64,000 nt of DNA from NCBI GenBank assembly GCA_022266195.1, contig WHVY01000006.1:1612001-1676000 (forward strand), given 5' to 3'. Positions 31,401 through 37,523 of this stretch are shown in pieces. Position numbers and translations under genes: made by a program. This DNA comes from Tetranychus cinnabarinus (Eukaryota > Arthropoda > Arachnida > Trombidiformes > Tetranychidae). The notes under the pieces are model-generated. The model was not told the DNA's origin. It was given only the letters and a program-made list of their open reading frames with translations, and made no database searches. Every line of letters begins with the position of its first letter. The first letter of the stretch is position 1.

Positions 31401-32933
31401 ACTTTTTCGATGCATATGGCATACTGTCGAATTGATGGATGGACCGTCGATTGCAAACGAGATGCACCTCGTCCTAGACCTATTTGGGTTGTTATCGTCG
31501 ATGGTTTTAAGAACATTGTTTTTGAAACTTTAATCCATCACGAAAAGATAACTTATATGGACAGCCAATTTCATGGACTCAGAGAATCAAATCTCAAACA
31601 CGCCAAATCATTCATCTCAGTTAGAGACCAAATTCTTGCATTCTGTCTAACCGCTACTGCTATCGTTGGAGCTGGTATCATCAATATGATGCGGTCTCTC
31701 GATCTTCATGAAGATGAAATTCGAGCTCTTCAACATAAATTTCGAGATGTCACTCAACACTTTTCACCATTCGTCCAAACTCCAACTTCCCTCTCATTAA
31801 TCTCATTCTTACTCTTCCCTGGTTTTACTTTACGCGCCGAACCTCACTCTCCAGCTATCGAAGCAATTACCAGTATGAACTTATACATGGCATACTGGCA
31901 AGAAATTGAGGAATCAGCAAGAAAATGGGGTGGTATCAACCACGAAAATATGGTCAGAACCTGTGGCCACAAAAGAGTCTCCAAACTTTTGGAAATTTAT
32001 CAACAAAGAGTTGAAAACAATCAAGCTCGTTGGCCTTCAAATTGGGCATACTATACCCACCACACTGATCTGAACTTCCGAGCTAAAAGAGTTTCACCCG
32101 CATCTTCACCTACACCTTCTGAATACTCTAATTATGGAAGCGATTGCAATGTCTCAGTACATTCGCATCATTCATCGGCATCATCCACATCATCCCTTGA
32201 ATCCATTCAATATGAATATCAACCTCCTGCTCCTGCTAGAGGTTCTACTCCTCCTCAAGATATTCCTTTAATCGATCTTGAAAATGATTCAGAAACTTCT
32301 TCAATTCAAATCGCTCCACCTCAAACACCAACAAACACTCCGCCATCCTCTCAATCCTCCACTTTGCCTCAATCTACTCAGTCAACCATAGCTCAAGCTA
32401 TATCTTCATTAGAATCTTCAGTCGAGAGAAAAAGACGCCACTATTCTGGTCAAGAATCTTCACAAGATTTTCCTCCACCAAGGATTGATGTAGATAGAGC
32501 ATCACCAACTTCCTCCATTTATTCCTATCTTGCTGGTTTAATGAAAACTCCGGAATCATCTCCGAATCAACTTTCATCAGCATCTTCAACTTCATCTCTC
32601 TCCTCAGGAACATCAGATTCACAATCTGATTCAACATCCTCATCTTCTTCATCTCCAAGATCACAAGCCTATGCAAAAGGAAAGATAATGCCATACCCAA
32701 TTCCACCAAGCCCATGGAGAAGAAATGATAGACCGCTTCCACACTCAGATTCATCCAGATTATCCAACATTTCAAGCACCTCACGACAATCCTTCACTTC
32801 CACCGCATCCTCCGGATCCTCATCAAACTCAGATAGAACAATTTATCCCTCTCAAGTCCGCTCACACATCTTTTATCCGACTCACCAAAGATCCTCATCA
32901 AGAGATTCCTCATCCTCGAATAGAAACCCATAA
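22413..32933 (+). CDS. Gag-Pol polyprotein with a long 3' extension (RING, TRAF-type zinc finger, exonuclease-like domain)
   Basis: One 3506-codon frame. Gag-like helical region ~190-350; zinc knuckle C397-C400-H405-C410; aspartic protease LLDTGST 518-524; reverse transcriptase with YFDD at 905-908 (followed by IPVV, where IL is usual); RNase H ~1040-1170; integrase HHCC zinc finger from ~1330; DDE triad D1401, D1459, E1495 with exact D35E spacing; GPY motif 1625-1627. A Ser/Asn/Asp-rich stretch (~1690-2000) and an odd Phe/Ser/Leu-rich stretch (~2003-2199) follow. After M2200 come a coiled coil (~2395-2450), a RING-like cluster (C2607, C2610, C2620, C2623, C2626, C2628, C2631), a TRAF-type finger (C2692, C2697, H2709, C2713), a REXO-like exonuclease fold (~3000-3170) and a Ser/Pro-rich tail. 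The last third may be a separate spliced or reinitiated ORF starting at 29010, in the env position, and not part of one polyprotein. Confidence 0.9.
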   Translation: MTVQRRRKFNVSADDPIVYEMTLETINETLQGWSVIVPIPCLAKRRLYDCIKTHLLFVGEQLTDDDIECLPTETVTSFAVPDWMTQCRHNGFTEDEIKTIIRTLGRDREAMLRINYSDIISVPIPIESQRKFMHILNSLGAHIDPPLIPPNNQPPPLFHPSPSSTSSEPQVNPQFLLNALSNLKPDPQVIEFKKGEDVFDFITNTKQRLAQENVDDSTRLRCFKKALAHELLAVANTLDPNITSYKEYLDALISALKTPAMTYSAQYQLRQLRYNLSEHPNTFLIKLKSALTKAVGSYSDEIFKHELFNHLPHFIVHEINTLGLNDDLTKITNLLIRKHFEAEQSKNFNKTKTNPSHPPRTSNLNTYLRKPDSRNPSSNRTQPYRPPQTSNSNTITCNYCKKPGHTLQQCRTRPQNNPNYRSNNSNNPPNPNIRAITAPPSATSPSNTTPSSSNLATSLPPEPQTDAVRTPGLMWSLSSVPTVPLLTKLGETDLCHMPQATFKLCKPTRELVREGRVLLDTGSTLSALDANVADELGAHVIPYTRTLKGIAAKQYVHSKGFAYAIVKHPAMREARVFRLHIVQEFEPVCLIGNAFIHLYYFNLKSNGEYYETTCSESPDSPPLDPTFYFRFCTPDETKQIFNTTTLPDCNNYIIDSKPKPNKPIHVPVDIEDASALMAKCEFITPEERKEIKIQPFREKIAARINPDLPEPLQEQLTDLIESFQTSFSQSKNDLGLVPASVCPVKIDLDDQEIPNQNPYNCAIHRRLEFKKIIDEMLANDIIEHSTAPGGSPSLLVPKPDGSFRMVIDYRKLNRITKVPRYPMPRIDDCLEVVRGGKYFNIFDLAQGYHQIELPPGEREKTVFVTPDGKYHYKRMPMGLASAPFIFQRLMNKVLEGLIYQKCIGYFDDIPVVGKDFPELLDNTKLVLTRLQQFNLKVKLEKCHFGFEEILLLGHLVSGQGIRPDPKKVEALKNLPYPRNVRELQSILGCYNYFSRYIPNFSTLAAPLYRLISKEKRFRILPEDKKALDSLKDSLISTTMLVHFDPNLRRKISADASDHAVGGILLQEDPKSPSYNSATPIEEVKDWLPLSFYSQKLQKYQKHYSVSEKELLAIFVGVNKFTHFLEGELFLIETDHHALCQLTKVNFKNSRLQRWSIMLSTFNFKVVYRKGSTHPPDCFSRYQNSWSHRKTIDPEEEFLDRIYLIDYIADPLDNRFYDIGLNVLCSSDIDHSNDLNCIPAISYSTSSETHHIKPSSNSNPSEISKWKEKVRQTQATNPDIQKLIDLYHSNDSIALKRYLIRDGLLYRKDINTPFGSRLVIDSQLLKDIFAYEHESPLGGHFGPEKTYLQISRRFWCQYLQDLVKQLCDNCITCQIAKPTNVIYVDPSTKPIPKEIFERFELDVQGPIVVNQVKKYIIVLVDILSRYVIAKLTNNQTASTVIDMLKSLFQTYGFPKVIQTDQGTNFTSELVHTFLKEHGIKHEKSNPYHPQSQGIVERCNRTIAERVRSYVIANSTKNLKDTLEASIFAINTSVHKITRFSPYFLVFGRHPRKPLDNLLDFTDEINFNVAQARKLAFARLHSQQIYQISRTKALHKGSPYRLGDFVFVKNESIDPSLAKKLRQKFHGPYLVCGIQKGSILLLETEDLGLFSTNVSNTKLYRGELNERMKQLKERFFNPDTYLEPENFNFPNLASESEIVNHSDDLTHHSSDFDSQNQTSDSDLTNNLDNLANHSSDINPQNSDSDLTNHSNDIDSQQLDLDSDINPVSNDSQESTNNSEQSDLPIISVNDFDLNKFLTIPFDSSETQTNSNLDTNLNNQTISQDISKLAKSSPHKSSSIQSAKTINKNTLPKQISHEIFKPNNSNESFSNESNIDSIHPNSTSNFSDNSDYIEKEFPIKAKKPKVKRKYLSADREISKQSKKLVNHLNDINKRQTRSQTKGKNLGANTYVLYLCYDISPVKSKPGNENQLLAITNFDSTNFSTNEIDLTNQGKQISSPSGTNVTEPKTKESFFPSLSFSSLIRHHQSLDFTFSKILFSTYFTLLTTNPLSSFTYPPNYLNLLFFLNFLFTCSLQFLLHSYLCHLNQLLPKSREFFSLYKFSSNFQIWSPNLSFKGFKLFQFSRTISKFSLNFIPNFIQPFTWQIFHQPFQPNSQFLFSLHCNSTHSYDYNSSYLNPSDFNYSKFPQPFILNSKVFNLPNLIMQPAKRTIIEKILPSGETIRVPTPHIRVDRIRSPSPSPVPLNKFPDADLIPATFSDDPTVKIFVPRPPPSVTESEPANSNYQRVHRSILIKGSSSLPQLSTDSEMLPPPPPPNRKYTKENYDFKANVLSDDSTDEEIDAVRLDRKPHSPSSIFPETLQHRVYQEPPNQWNPENYSSVSKKGKIPLKKFANDPNAAQVANQLEKEKSDKLQQLRKEKQEKVEQSANFHKKNMELRRNLTEAMFSNPRRFEETAIQAAENEMQMTPFQQISNSSERKLRFNLPDRYNNIPFKPIPVPPKANHNLWPNRYLKPSEYPFAPNEYPAPLPTAPLPDFLSDERFLEIKQMIKKKAQTFSILKNEFNKFMRFKIYDNVYHNDLIKTIDIPEIPHGIVRENLTNPDFDSIKDLIQCVFCEQYALEPRECRSCQKCYCLKCIHWLRQLVEVLELMPLTHHNQFLCILPKCIKYHSQKDDYPFFQPLSKYSTVETYRKTLFKCRRTHCPATLPHDEFIEHEKKCRLGIFAAKIYFNFTFEEIQISPSVREELKKAPKSLTNFLPEHLQQGNFDLPDNHRDHSNQWYEKMGLWACLSHLKEENPNDPYLSPVAIRSLADFNLNFWDAKKQLHDPTHPLSENESFIQHIVGLEPIMGKKVDRTQFPPKPYTIKWSRVPFYLLTDSEEWVKVARGGIPRSNPQFAKTVAPETEDRLTPFIKINPLERLSPESLKDLLEYAKQNFPSMRGFRTEHIFPSSNNARALANRRNKQDLATREFHNLTVINMPKLRVNTEKLIQENIQMHPSPETTFSMHMAYCRIDGWTVDCKRDAPRPRPIWVVIVDGFKNIVFETLIHHEKITYMDSQFHGLRESNLKHAKSFISVRDQILAFCLTATAIVGAGIINMMRSLDLHEDEIRALQHKFRDVTQHFSPFVQTPTSLSLISFLLFPGFTLRAEPHSPAIEAITSMNLYMAYWQEIEESARKWGGINHENMVRTCGHKRVSKLLEIYQQRVENNQARWPSNWAYYTHHTDLNFRAKRVSPASSPTPSEYSNYGSDCNVSVHSHHSSASSTSSLESIQYEYQPPAPARGSTPPQDIPLIDLENDSETSSIQIAPPQTPTNTPPSSQSSTLPQSTQSTIAQAISSLESSVERKRRHYSGQESSQDFPPPRIDVDRASPTSSIYSYLAGLMKTPESSPNQLSSASSTSSLSSGTSDSQSDSTSSSSSSPRSQAYAKGKIMPYPIPPSPWRRNDRPLPHSDSSRLSNISSTSRQSFTSTASSGSSSNSDRTIYPSQVRSHIFYPTHQRSSSRDSSSSNRNP
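29010..32933 (+). CDS. Probable third ORF of the retrotransposon: RING/TRAF-finger/exonuclease-like protein
   Basis: An alternative reading of the 3' third as its own 1307-residue protein, from the ATG at 29010. The 590 bases before it are pyrimidine-rich and translate to Phe/Ser/Leu-rich sequence resembling translated spacer. The text from MQPAKRTIIEKIL onward looks like real protein again. Numbering within the long frame, the metal-binding clusters are at 2607-2660 and 2692-2713. The exonuclease-like part has VDCK (3013-3015), a core strand (WVVIVDGFKNIVFETLI), a FHGL segment, GAG at 3086-3088 and H3145 with E3150. REXO-type enzymes have DCE, GHSLxxD and HDSxxD in those places, so most acidic residues are missing and catalysis is unlikely. 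No signal peptide or membrane segment is seen, so it is not an envelope protein. Confidence 0.55.
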   Translation: MQPAKRTIIEKILPSGETIRVPTPHIRVDRIRSPSPSPVPLNKFPDADLIPATFSDDPTVKIFVPRPPPSVTESEPANSNYQRVHRSILIKGSSSLPQLSTDSEMLPPPPPPNRKYTKENYDFKANVLSDDSTDEEIDAVRLDRKPHSPSSIFPETLQHRVYQEPPNQWNPENYSSVSKKGKIPLKKFANDPNAAQVANQLEKEKSDKLQQLRKEKQEKVEQSANFHKKNMELRRNLTEAMFSNPRRFEETAIQAAENEMQMTPFQQISNSSERKLRFNLPDRYNNIPFKPIPVPPKANHNLWPNRYLKPSEYPFAPNEYPAPLPTAPLPDFLSDERFLEIKQMIKKKAQTFSILKNEFNKFMRFKIYDNVYHNDLIKTIDIPEIPHGIVRENLTNPDFDSIKDLIQCVFCEQYALEPRECRSCQKCYCLKCIHWLRQLVEVLELMPLTHHNQFLCILPKCIKYHSQKDDYPFFQPLSKYSTVETYRKTLFKCRRTHCPATLPHDEFIEHEKKCRLGIFAAKIYFNFTFEEIQISPSVREELKKAPKSLTNFLPEHLQQGNFDLPDNHRDHSNQWYEKMGLWACLSHLKEENPNDPYLSPVAIRSLADFNLNFWDAKKQLHDPTHPLSENESFIQHIVGLEPIMGKKVDRTQFPPKPYTIKWSRVPFYLLTDSEEWVKVARGGIPRSNPQFAKTVAPETEDRLTPFIKINPLERLSPESLKDLLEYAKQNFPSMRGFRTEHIFPSSNNARALANRRNKQDLATREFHNLTVINMPKLRVNTEKLIQENIQMHPSPETTFSMHMAYCRIDGWTVDCKRDAPRPRPIWVVIVDGFKNIVFETLIHHEKITYMDSQFHGLRESNLKHAKSFISVRDQILAFCLTATAIVGAGIINMMRSLDLHEDEIRALQHKFRDVTQHFSPFVQTPTSLSLISFLLFPGFTLRAEPHSPAIEAITSMNLYMAYWQEIEESARKWGGINHENMVRTCGHKRVSKLLEIYQQRVENNQARWPSNWAYYTHHTDLNFRAKRVSPASSPTPSEYSNYGSDCNVSVHSHHSSASSTSSLESIQYEYQPPAPARGSTPPQDIPLIDLENDSETSSIQIAPPQTPTNTPPSSQSSTLPQSTQSTIAQAISSLESSVERKRRHYSGQESSQDFPPPRIDVDRASPTSSIYSYLAGLMKTPESSPNQLSSASSTSSLSSGTSDSQSDSTSSSSSSPRSQAYAKGKIMPYPIPPSPWRRNDRPLPHSDSSRLSNISSTSRQSFTSTASSGSSSNSDRTIYPSQVRSHIFYPTHQRSSSRDSSSSNRNP

Positions 32934-32963
32934 AATCTGATTTAACTAAGTATTCAAGGTCTT

Positions 32964-32976
32964 AAAACTAGAGGAG
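32964..32976 (+). promoter_or_regulatory. Polypurine tract
   Basis: aaactagaggag is mostly purine and lies directly against the 3' LTR, where the plus-strand primer of an LTR element should be. It is interrupted by CT, so it is weaker than usual. Confidence 0.5.
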
Positions 32977-33943
32977 TGAAGGGTAGAAAACTTAACTCAG
33001 TTAAATCATTCAAATGATTTCAATTCTCGCTTTGAATCTCAAGATTCGTATCTTTCATAGATTTAATTCAATTCATTTTTTTTTCTCTCTCTTAATTGTT
33101 CAAACAATATTTATTCAGATTCATTTTTCTCAACAATGTTAAAAACTTAAAACTGCATTTCTTAATTGTTAAAATCCGCTTTCTAAATCAGTCTAAATCC
33201 ATGTAAAATTTGACCACAAAATTTGGTTAAATTCAGTTAATCTTAAAGTTGAAAATTAAGTTACCAAAAGTAAGAGAGCTCAAAATCCCTTTCTTTTTGT
33301 GGTTAAATTTCAACTTTTGTTCACCTCAATTTTAATCCATAAAGCATTGTCAAAGGTACAAGCTATCTCTCTAGAGATATATGTCTCAAGACATAACTAA
33401 TGGGTAAAAGGCTATCTAGCCTTAACAGTATTAATCAGAGATAAGACAATCTCAAAAACTGGTAATGAACCCAAAGTAACACTATTGTCGAAAGAGAAAC
33501 CTTTTTACTTTCTTTATGATTCCCTCCAAAAATTATCCTTTGTTTTACTGCAGTTATAAAAACTCAATTTTTTACATTTTCCATTCACTTTACAATTTTG
33601 TAAGTCACCTCTCAGTTAATTTCAATTTCCATTGAAAATCTTAAATTTATGTTCAACATTTCATTCCTCAAGGAATCTTACAATTTAGTTAACCATTAAA
33701 ACTTTAATTCAGTTCAAGTTCAAGATCTTTCATAAAATCTTTATTTCAATTATTCAAGTATTTCCATACTTCTAAGTATCTCTTTGAATTGTGTATATCT
33801 CTTAGGAGATCTCTTCGGAAACACTCGATTAGAGTTTAAACGCGTGCATAGCTTATTCAAGCGATCCAAGAAACGAGCTTAAAACTTGTAGTGAAAGCAA
33901 GTTGTGCAGTCTTCATCAGATTACTACCGTAACAAACCTTTCA
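32977..33943 (+). repeat. 3' LTR of copy 1
   Basis: 967 bases, TGAAGGG ... CTTTCA, matching the 5' LTR throughout my line-by-line comparison apart from the last base. It is followed by the target duplication GTAG and then by the resumed family gene fragment. Confidence 0.9.
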
Positions 33944-34158
33944 GTAGCTAACTTGACTGACATCGTCAATTGGAAAGTGATCAAACTCAATAAAGATCGC
34001 TTGATGTTCGTCCATAAAAATAAACCTCAAATTCTAATTGATCAAAAAACTATCAAAGAGATGCAATCGGAAACTGGAACTATTGATACTTTAACAGGCC
34101 CAATAATAGCTTTTAGTGAGAATGAAACTCTTCATGTGTCAATAATCAATCCAAATTA

Positions 34159-34540
34159 GATTGGATTAGTTCTTGAACTTAAATCAGTCCAAGCAAGGTT
34201 TTTTTGTCATGCAATCTAGTTAGGATGCATCTTTGTCCTCTACGAAAGTGTTTTTCTACTTTCTCTTATGCATTGTATAATCATTGAGTATTATGCTTGC
34301 AGAAATTTTGAACAAAATACACTACAATCTGTGTAAATCGAACGTAAAAAACTGCATCAAAAAAAATTTTATTTTACATAGAGACCCATGTTTATTTTCA
34401 ACTTTGACAAGCGACTGTGCACAAACGCAAAGTTTGCCCAAAAAATGGTTTCGATTTTTTAAAAGTTCATGATCGAAAGTACCTTGACCATGATCCAGAG
34501 CAAAATCTGCCAGGGTCCCTTAATCGGAACCTTCTCCGAG
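34159..34540. other. Unassigned insertion inside the split pseudogene
   Basis: The sequence between the NPN block and the resumed gene at ~34541 has no family similarity, no clear inverted ends and no ORF worth calling. About 65 codons of the family gene are missing here, so this was a replacement or an insertion with deletion. Confidence 0.5.
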
Positions 34541-35012
34541 GTTTCTGTGAAGAGATTTTTACCTTGACTTGAAAATGATGATTGGAAGTTCATTAAGGAA
34601 TGGAAAATGATGGATTATATTCATTTCGACGATAAATTGTACCTTTTAATCAAACGAAGTATTTCGCAGGCAAATGCTTCATCTGTTACTCAAGAGCTAT
34701 CAATAATACGATTGTGTCTCGACATTGGAAGGGAACTTATTTCGAGTGCAATTGAGTTTCGTTATTATCAACCAGAATTCAAGACAATAAGATTACTGGA
34801 GCCATTTTCATTTGCATAGCGTATCAAAAATTTTTCTTTTAATAACTCACAAAACTCTTAATCAGACATTGATACACAAGCGATATTTTTTCGAAGATTC
34901 TGTTTCATTGTTTGACAAAACTGGTAAAGAATGTGCTTCAGGTACTAATAATTACACCTTAATACGATAACATTTAAGATCAGAAGATCGTAGTTGCCAA
35001 AAAACTACTTGG

Positions 35013-35196
35013 AATAAAATCCTGTTGTTATCTTTCGACACCCATGCATTTATCATTAAGCGTTGGAATCTTCTAATTTCATAAGTATGTGCAATGTTTC
35101 AATGTATATTAGAGTTGTAATGAGAAAGCAGGGAATCAAGATCTGATCAAAACTGTTATTAATAATCAATTGATTTTATTGAATAAAATTTTAAGT
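35013..35196 (+). repeat. ~185-bp dispersed repeat, copy 1
   Basis: ggaataaaatcctgttgtta through ttgattttattgaataaaat recurs almost unchanged at 38447-38632 in the same orientation. Both copies begin at the point where a family gene fragment or its flank stops. It could be the end of a mobile element or a breakpoint-associated repeat. Confidence 0.7.
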
Positions 35197-35205
35197 CAAC
35201 AAGTA

Positions 35206-35260
35206 TTAGGGGTATCAAAATGCCCTAATTAGGTTCTCGAGGATATTTTGATACCCCTAA
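35206..35260. mobile_element. 55-bp hairpin MITE, second copy
   Basis: TTAGGGGTATCAAAATG ... ATTTTGATACCCCTAA flanked by TA on both sides. It is the positional equivalent of 19876-19930 in the inverted duplication. Confidence 0.75.
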
Positions 35261-35393
35261 TATTAAATTATTATGAATTATGCAGCTCTCCCTGAATTAT
35301 GAAATCCGAGGATATGTTTAAACTCAATGTAGTCTTTTCACTTAAAATTTATTATCTTTTATTTTAATTCAGTTTAACAACCAACAACTTACA

Positions 35394-37523
35394 ATGCTCA
35401 TCGCTAATCTTGTTACGATCATGCAACTAGTTTTATCGATTGAGTATTCATATTCGTTCAATAGATTCAAAAACACTCAATTTACTTACTACAAAGCGCT
35501 AGACAGTGTTTCCTTTAAAAGTTGGCCTGTCAAAAGACTAACATCATATGCTATTTATGTTGCTGGTGAGACAATGTCTATTTACATTCCGAGAAGAGTA
35601 GTTAATGTGTCCGACATCGTCAATTGGAAAGTAATTAACCCAAGAAAAGATAAATTGATGTTTGTCCATAAAAACAAACCTCAAATTCTGATTAATCGAA
35701 AGACAATCAGACCGATGAAATTGAAACCTGGTACTAATCCTGCAACTGGTTCAATAATAGTTTTCAGTGATAATGAAGCTCTTCATGTTCCAACAATAAG
35801 CAATCCTAATAAACCATTCCCTAAATGGAATTATATTGAATTGTTATATTTCGATGATGAAGATGAAGAGGTTTCTGTGATTCGATCCTTACCCAGGCTT
35901 AAAGATGATGATTGGAAGTTTATTAAGGAATGGAAAATGATGGATTATATTCATTTCGACGATAAATTGTACCTTTTAATCAAGCGAAGTATTTGGAATG
36001 AAAAGACAAAAAATGTTACTCAAGAGATATCAATAATACGATTGTGTCTCGACAAAGGAAGTGAACTTATTTCGAGTGCAATTGAGATTCGTTATAATCG
36101 TCCAGAATTTCAAAATAATCAGATTACTGCGGCTATTTTCATTTGCTTATCGTATTATGTACCCGAAAAAATTTTTCTTTTAATAACTCACAAAACTCTT
36201 AATCAGACATTGATACATAAGCGATACTTTTTCAATGATTTCGTTTCATTGTTTGACAAAACTGGACAAGGATGTGCTTCAGGTGCTAATAATTACACCT
36301 TAATGCGATACCATTTAAGATCCGAAACTCGTAGTTGCCAAAAAACTACTTATAAAAGTTGTTCTTCTAATGCGAATATTGTACCTTCGATTGAGCTCAA
36401 TTTCACCCAGATATGGGATTATCATTTTATCTTTGCTTATGGTGAGAGCGATTTAACAGGACTTGAATATGCTTATGATCATACTTTCAATGAAACTCAT
36501 TTTTGCCACCAAAGGATTGGTTATGGTTATAAACAGAAATGTATTAAAATTCACAAAAACTTCAATCAAGACAATTCTATTCAAAATGTTGAAGTTTTCT
36601 TTTTTGGATTTCCTTTTTATTGGTTATTTTTAGGTTATAACAATGTTCGTTTAAATGAAAGTAGATGGTGTGGACAATACGCAAATACACCTTTGAAATG
36701 TTATAAAGAAGACTATAGAGCATCCAAAGACGATCTCCAACTTCATTACTATTTCAATCATCGACCATTTGCGTTTTTCCACGTTACCAAAGACACCAAT
36801 ACAGTATTCCGTAATTTTATCGATTCAGGTTGTGCAAATCATCTCAGTTGCATTCATTGTATGATGTATGGTCAAAGTATGAACTGTATCTGGTCCGATT
36901 CAAGATGTAAAACAAGGAAAGACCAAAATGTTACACAAACTGTGAATTATTGCTTCAAAATAATTAAAATTTCACCCTTAATGTTCAACTCTTCATCATC
37001 TGAAACTTTAACAATTGAACTTGATAAACCACTGGAGCCAGGAGGTGCCAACAAGGAGGCGCCAAAAGAGTATTTAGATATCAGAGCTGGTCCACATAAT
37101 CATTGCATCAACATTACACGAAATAAAGCAATCATCAAGTGCTCTATGCGCTTATCTGAATCGGGTAAATTCAAGATCAGTGTTAGTCTTCAAAACGATA
37201 GATATGCTGATACTATAAGTTTAAGTGCTGTATCAACTCAAAAGGTTGTTATTGTCGTCTCCAAAGGTCGTTTTTGGCTCTTGCTATTATTTTTACCTCT
37301 ACTTTTTGGTTCATTTACGTTAATAACTTATTCAAATTATAATAAGAAACATTGTAATGAATTTCTTGAATTCAAAAGATCAACAAGGATTATGAAAATT
37401 GCTACAAAAAGCATGAAATCAAAAAAGTTTTCTGCTATGCTGAAAAGTTCACCTAAAACATCACCTAAAAGTTCACCTAAGAAGTCAACCTCCGAAATTA
37501 ATGTCTTTAAGCTTCCTAAATGA
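35394..37523 (+). CDS. Sema-like/PSI/IPT single-pass membrane protein, SPKK-type tail (plus strand)
   Basis: Intact 709-residue frame from the ATG at 35394 (MLIANLVTIMQLVLSIEYS signal peptide). It is the only intact plus-strand family copy in the window. It has a Sema-like region, PSI (CANHLSC ... NCIWSDSRC), an IPT-like domain with a short extra Gly/Ala/Glu insertion (EPGGANKEAPKEY), a helix LLLLFLPLLFGSFTLITY, and the Ser-Pro-Lys tail shared with the gene at 17637-19742. The 3' flank to about 37860 and the 5' flank including the hairpin MITE also match that gene in reverse orientation. The N-terminal third is less similar than the tail, so gene conversion or recombination among paralogues is likely. 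Confidence 0.87.
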   Translation: MLIANLVTIMQLVLSIEYSYSFNRFKNTQFTYYKALDSVSFKSWPVKRLTSYAIYVAGETMSIYIPRRVVNVSDIVNWKVINPRKDKLMFVHKNKPQILINRKTIRPMKLKPGTNPATGSIIVFSDNEALHVPTISNPNKPFPKWNYIELLYFDDEDEEVSVIRSLPRLKDDDWKFIKEWKMMDYIHFDDKLYLLIKRSIWNEKTKNVTQEISIIRLCLDKGSELISSAIEIRYNRPEFQNNQITAAIFICLSYYVPEKIFLLITHKTLNQTLIHKRYFFNDFVSLFDKTGQGCASGANNYTLMRYHLRSETRSCQKTTYKSCSSNANIVPSIELNFTQIWDYHFIFAYGESDLTGLEYAYDHTFNETHFCHQRIGYGYKQKCIKIHKNFNQDNSIQNVEVFFFGFPFYWLFLGYNNVRLNESRWCGQYANTPLKCYKEDYRASKDDLQLHYYFNHRPFAFFHVTKDTNTVFRNFIDSGCANHLSCIHCMMYGQSMNCIWSDSRCKTRKDQNVTQTVNYCFKIIKISPLMFNSSSSETLTIELDKPLEPGGANKEAPKEYLDIRAGPHNHCINITRNKAIIKCSMRLSESGKFKISVSLQNDRYADTISLSAVSTQKVVIVVSKGRFWLLLLFLPLLFGSFTLITYSNYNKKHCNEFLEFKRSTRIMKIATKSMKSKKFSAMLKSSPKTSPKSSPKKSTSEINVFKLPK

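Larger units (their letters stand above)
20757..33943 (+). mobile_element. Complete Ty3/gypsy-type LTR retrotransposon, 13.2 kb
   Basis: It is bounded by two 967-bp LTRs and by the 4-bp target duplication GTAG (20753-20756 and 33944-33947). It has a tRNA primer binding site just after the 5' LTR, a purine-rich tract (aaactagaggag) just before the 3' LTR, and one uninterrupted frame of 3506 codons. The domain order protease, reverse transcriptase, RNase H, integrase with a GPY/F module places it in the Ty3/gypsy (Metaviridae) group. At 13.2 kb it is roughly twice the usual size. The excess lies downstream of integrase. The LTRs appear identical except for the final base of the 5' copy, so the insertion is very young and the element may still be competent. 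Confidence 0.92.
20119..34995 (+). pseudogene. Sema/PSI/IPT gene split by a mariner MITE, an LTR element and another insertion
   Basis: Pieces of one plus-strand copy lie at 20119-20242 (signal peptide region), 20694-20756 (DIYVAGKTITIDIPTSV), 33944-34158 (ANLTDIVNWKV to the LHVSIINPN block) and about 34541-34995 (DDWKFIKEWKM to the SCQKTT region). Removing the MITE (plus one TA) and the LTR element (plus one GTAG) leaves the reading frame continuous across both sites, so the gene was coding when hit. The third gap, 34159-34540, holds sequence I cannot assign. The 3' end is lost at ~34995, where a dispersed 180-bp repeat begins. Confidence 0.8.

Noticed and set aside
32398..32784. 128-codon minus-strand ORF opposite the Ser-rich tail of the polyprotein
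   Set aside because: Reverse complement of TCA/TCT-rich Ser codons gives long stop-free antisense frames; no independent support.
29010..32933. Envelope glycoprotein in the env position of the LTR element
   Set aside because: No signal peptide, no membrane anchor, and zinc-finger and exonuclease-like content instead.
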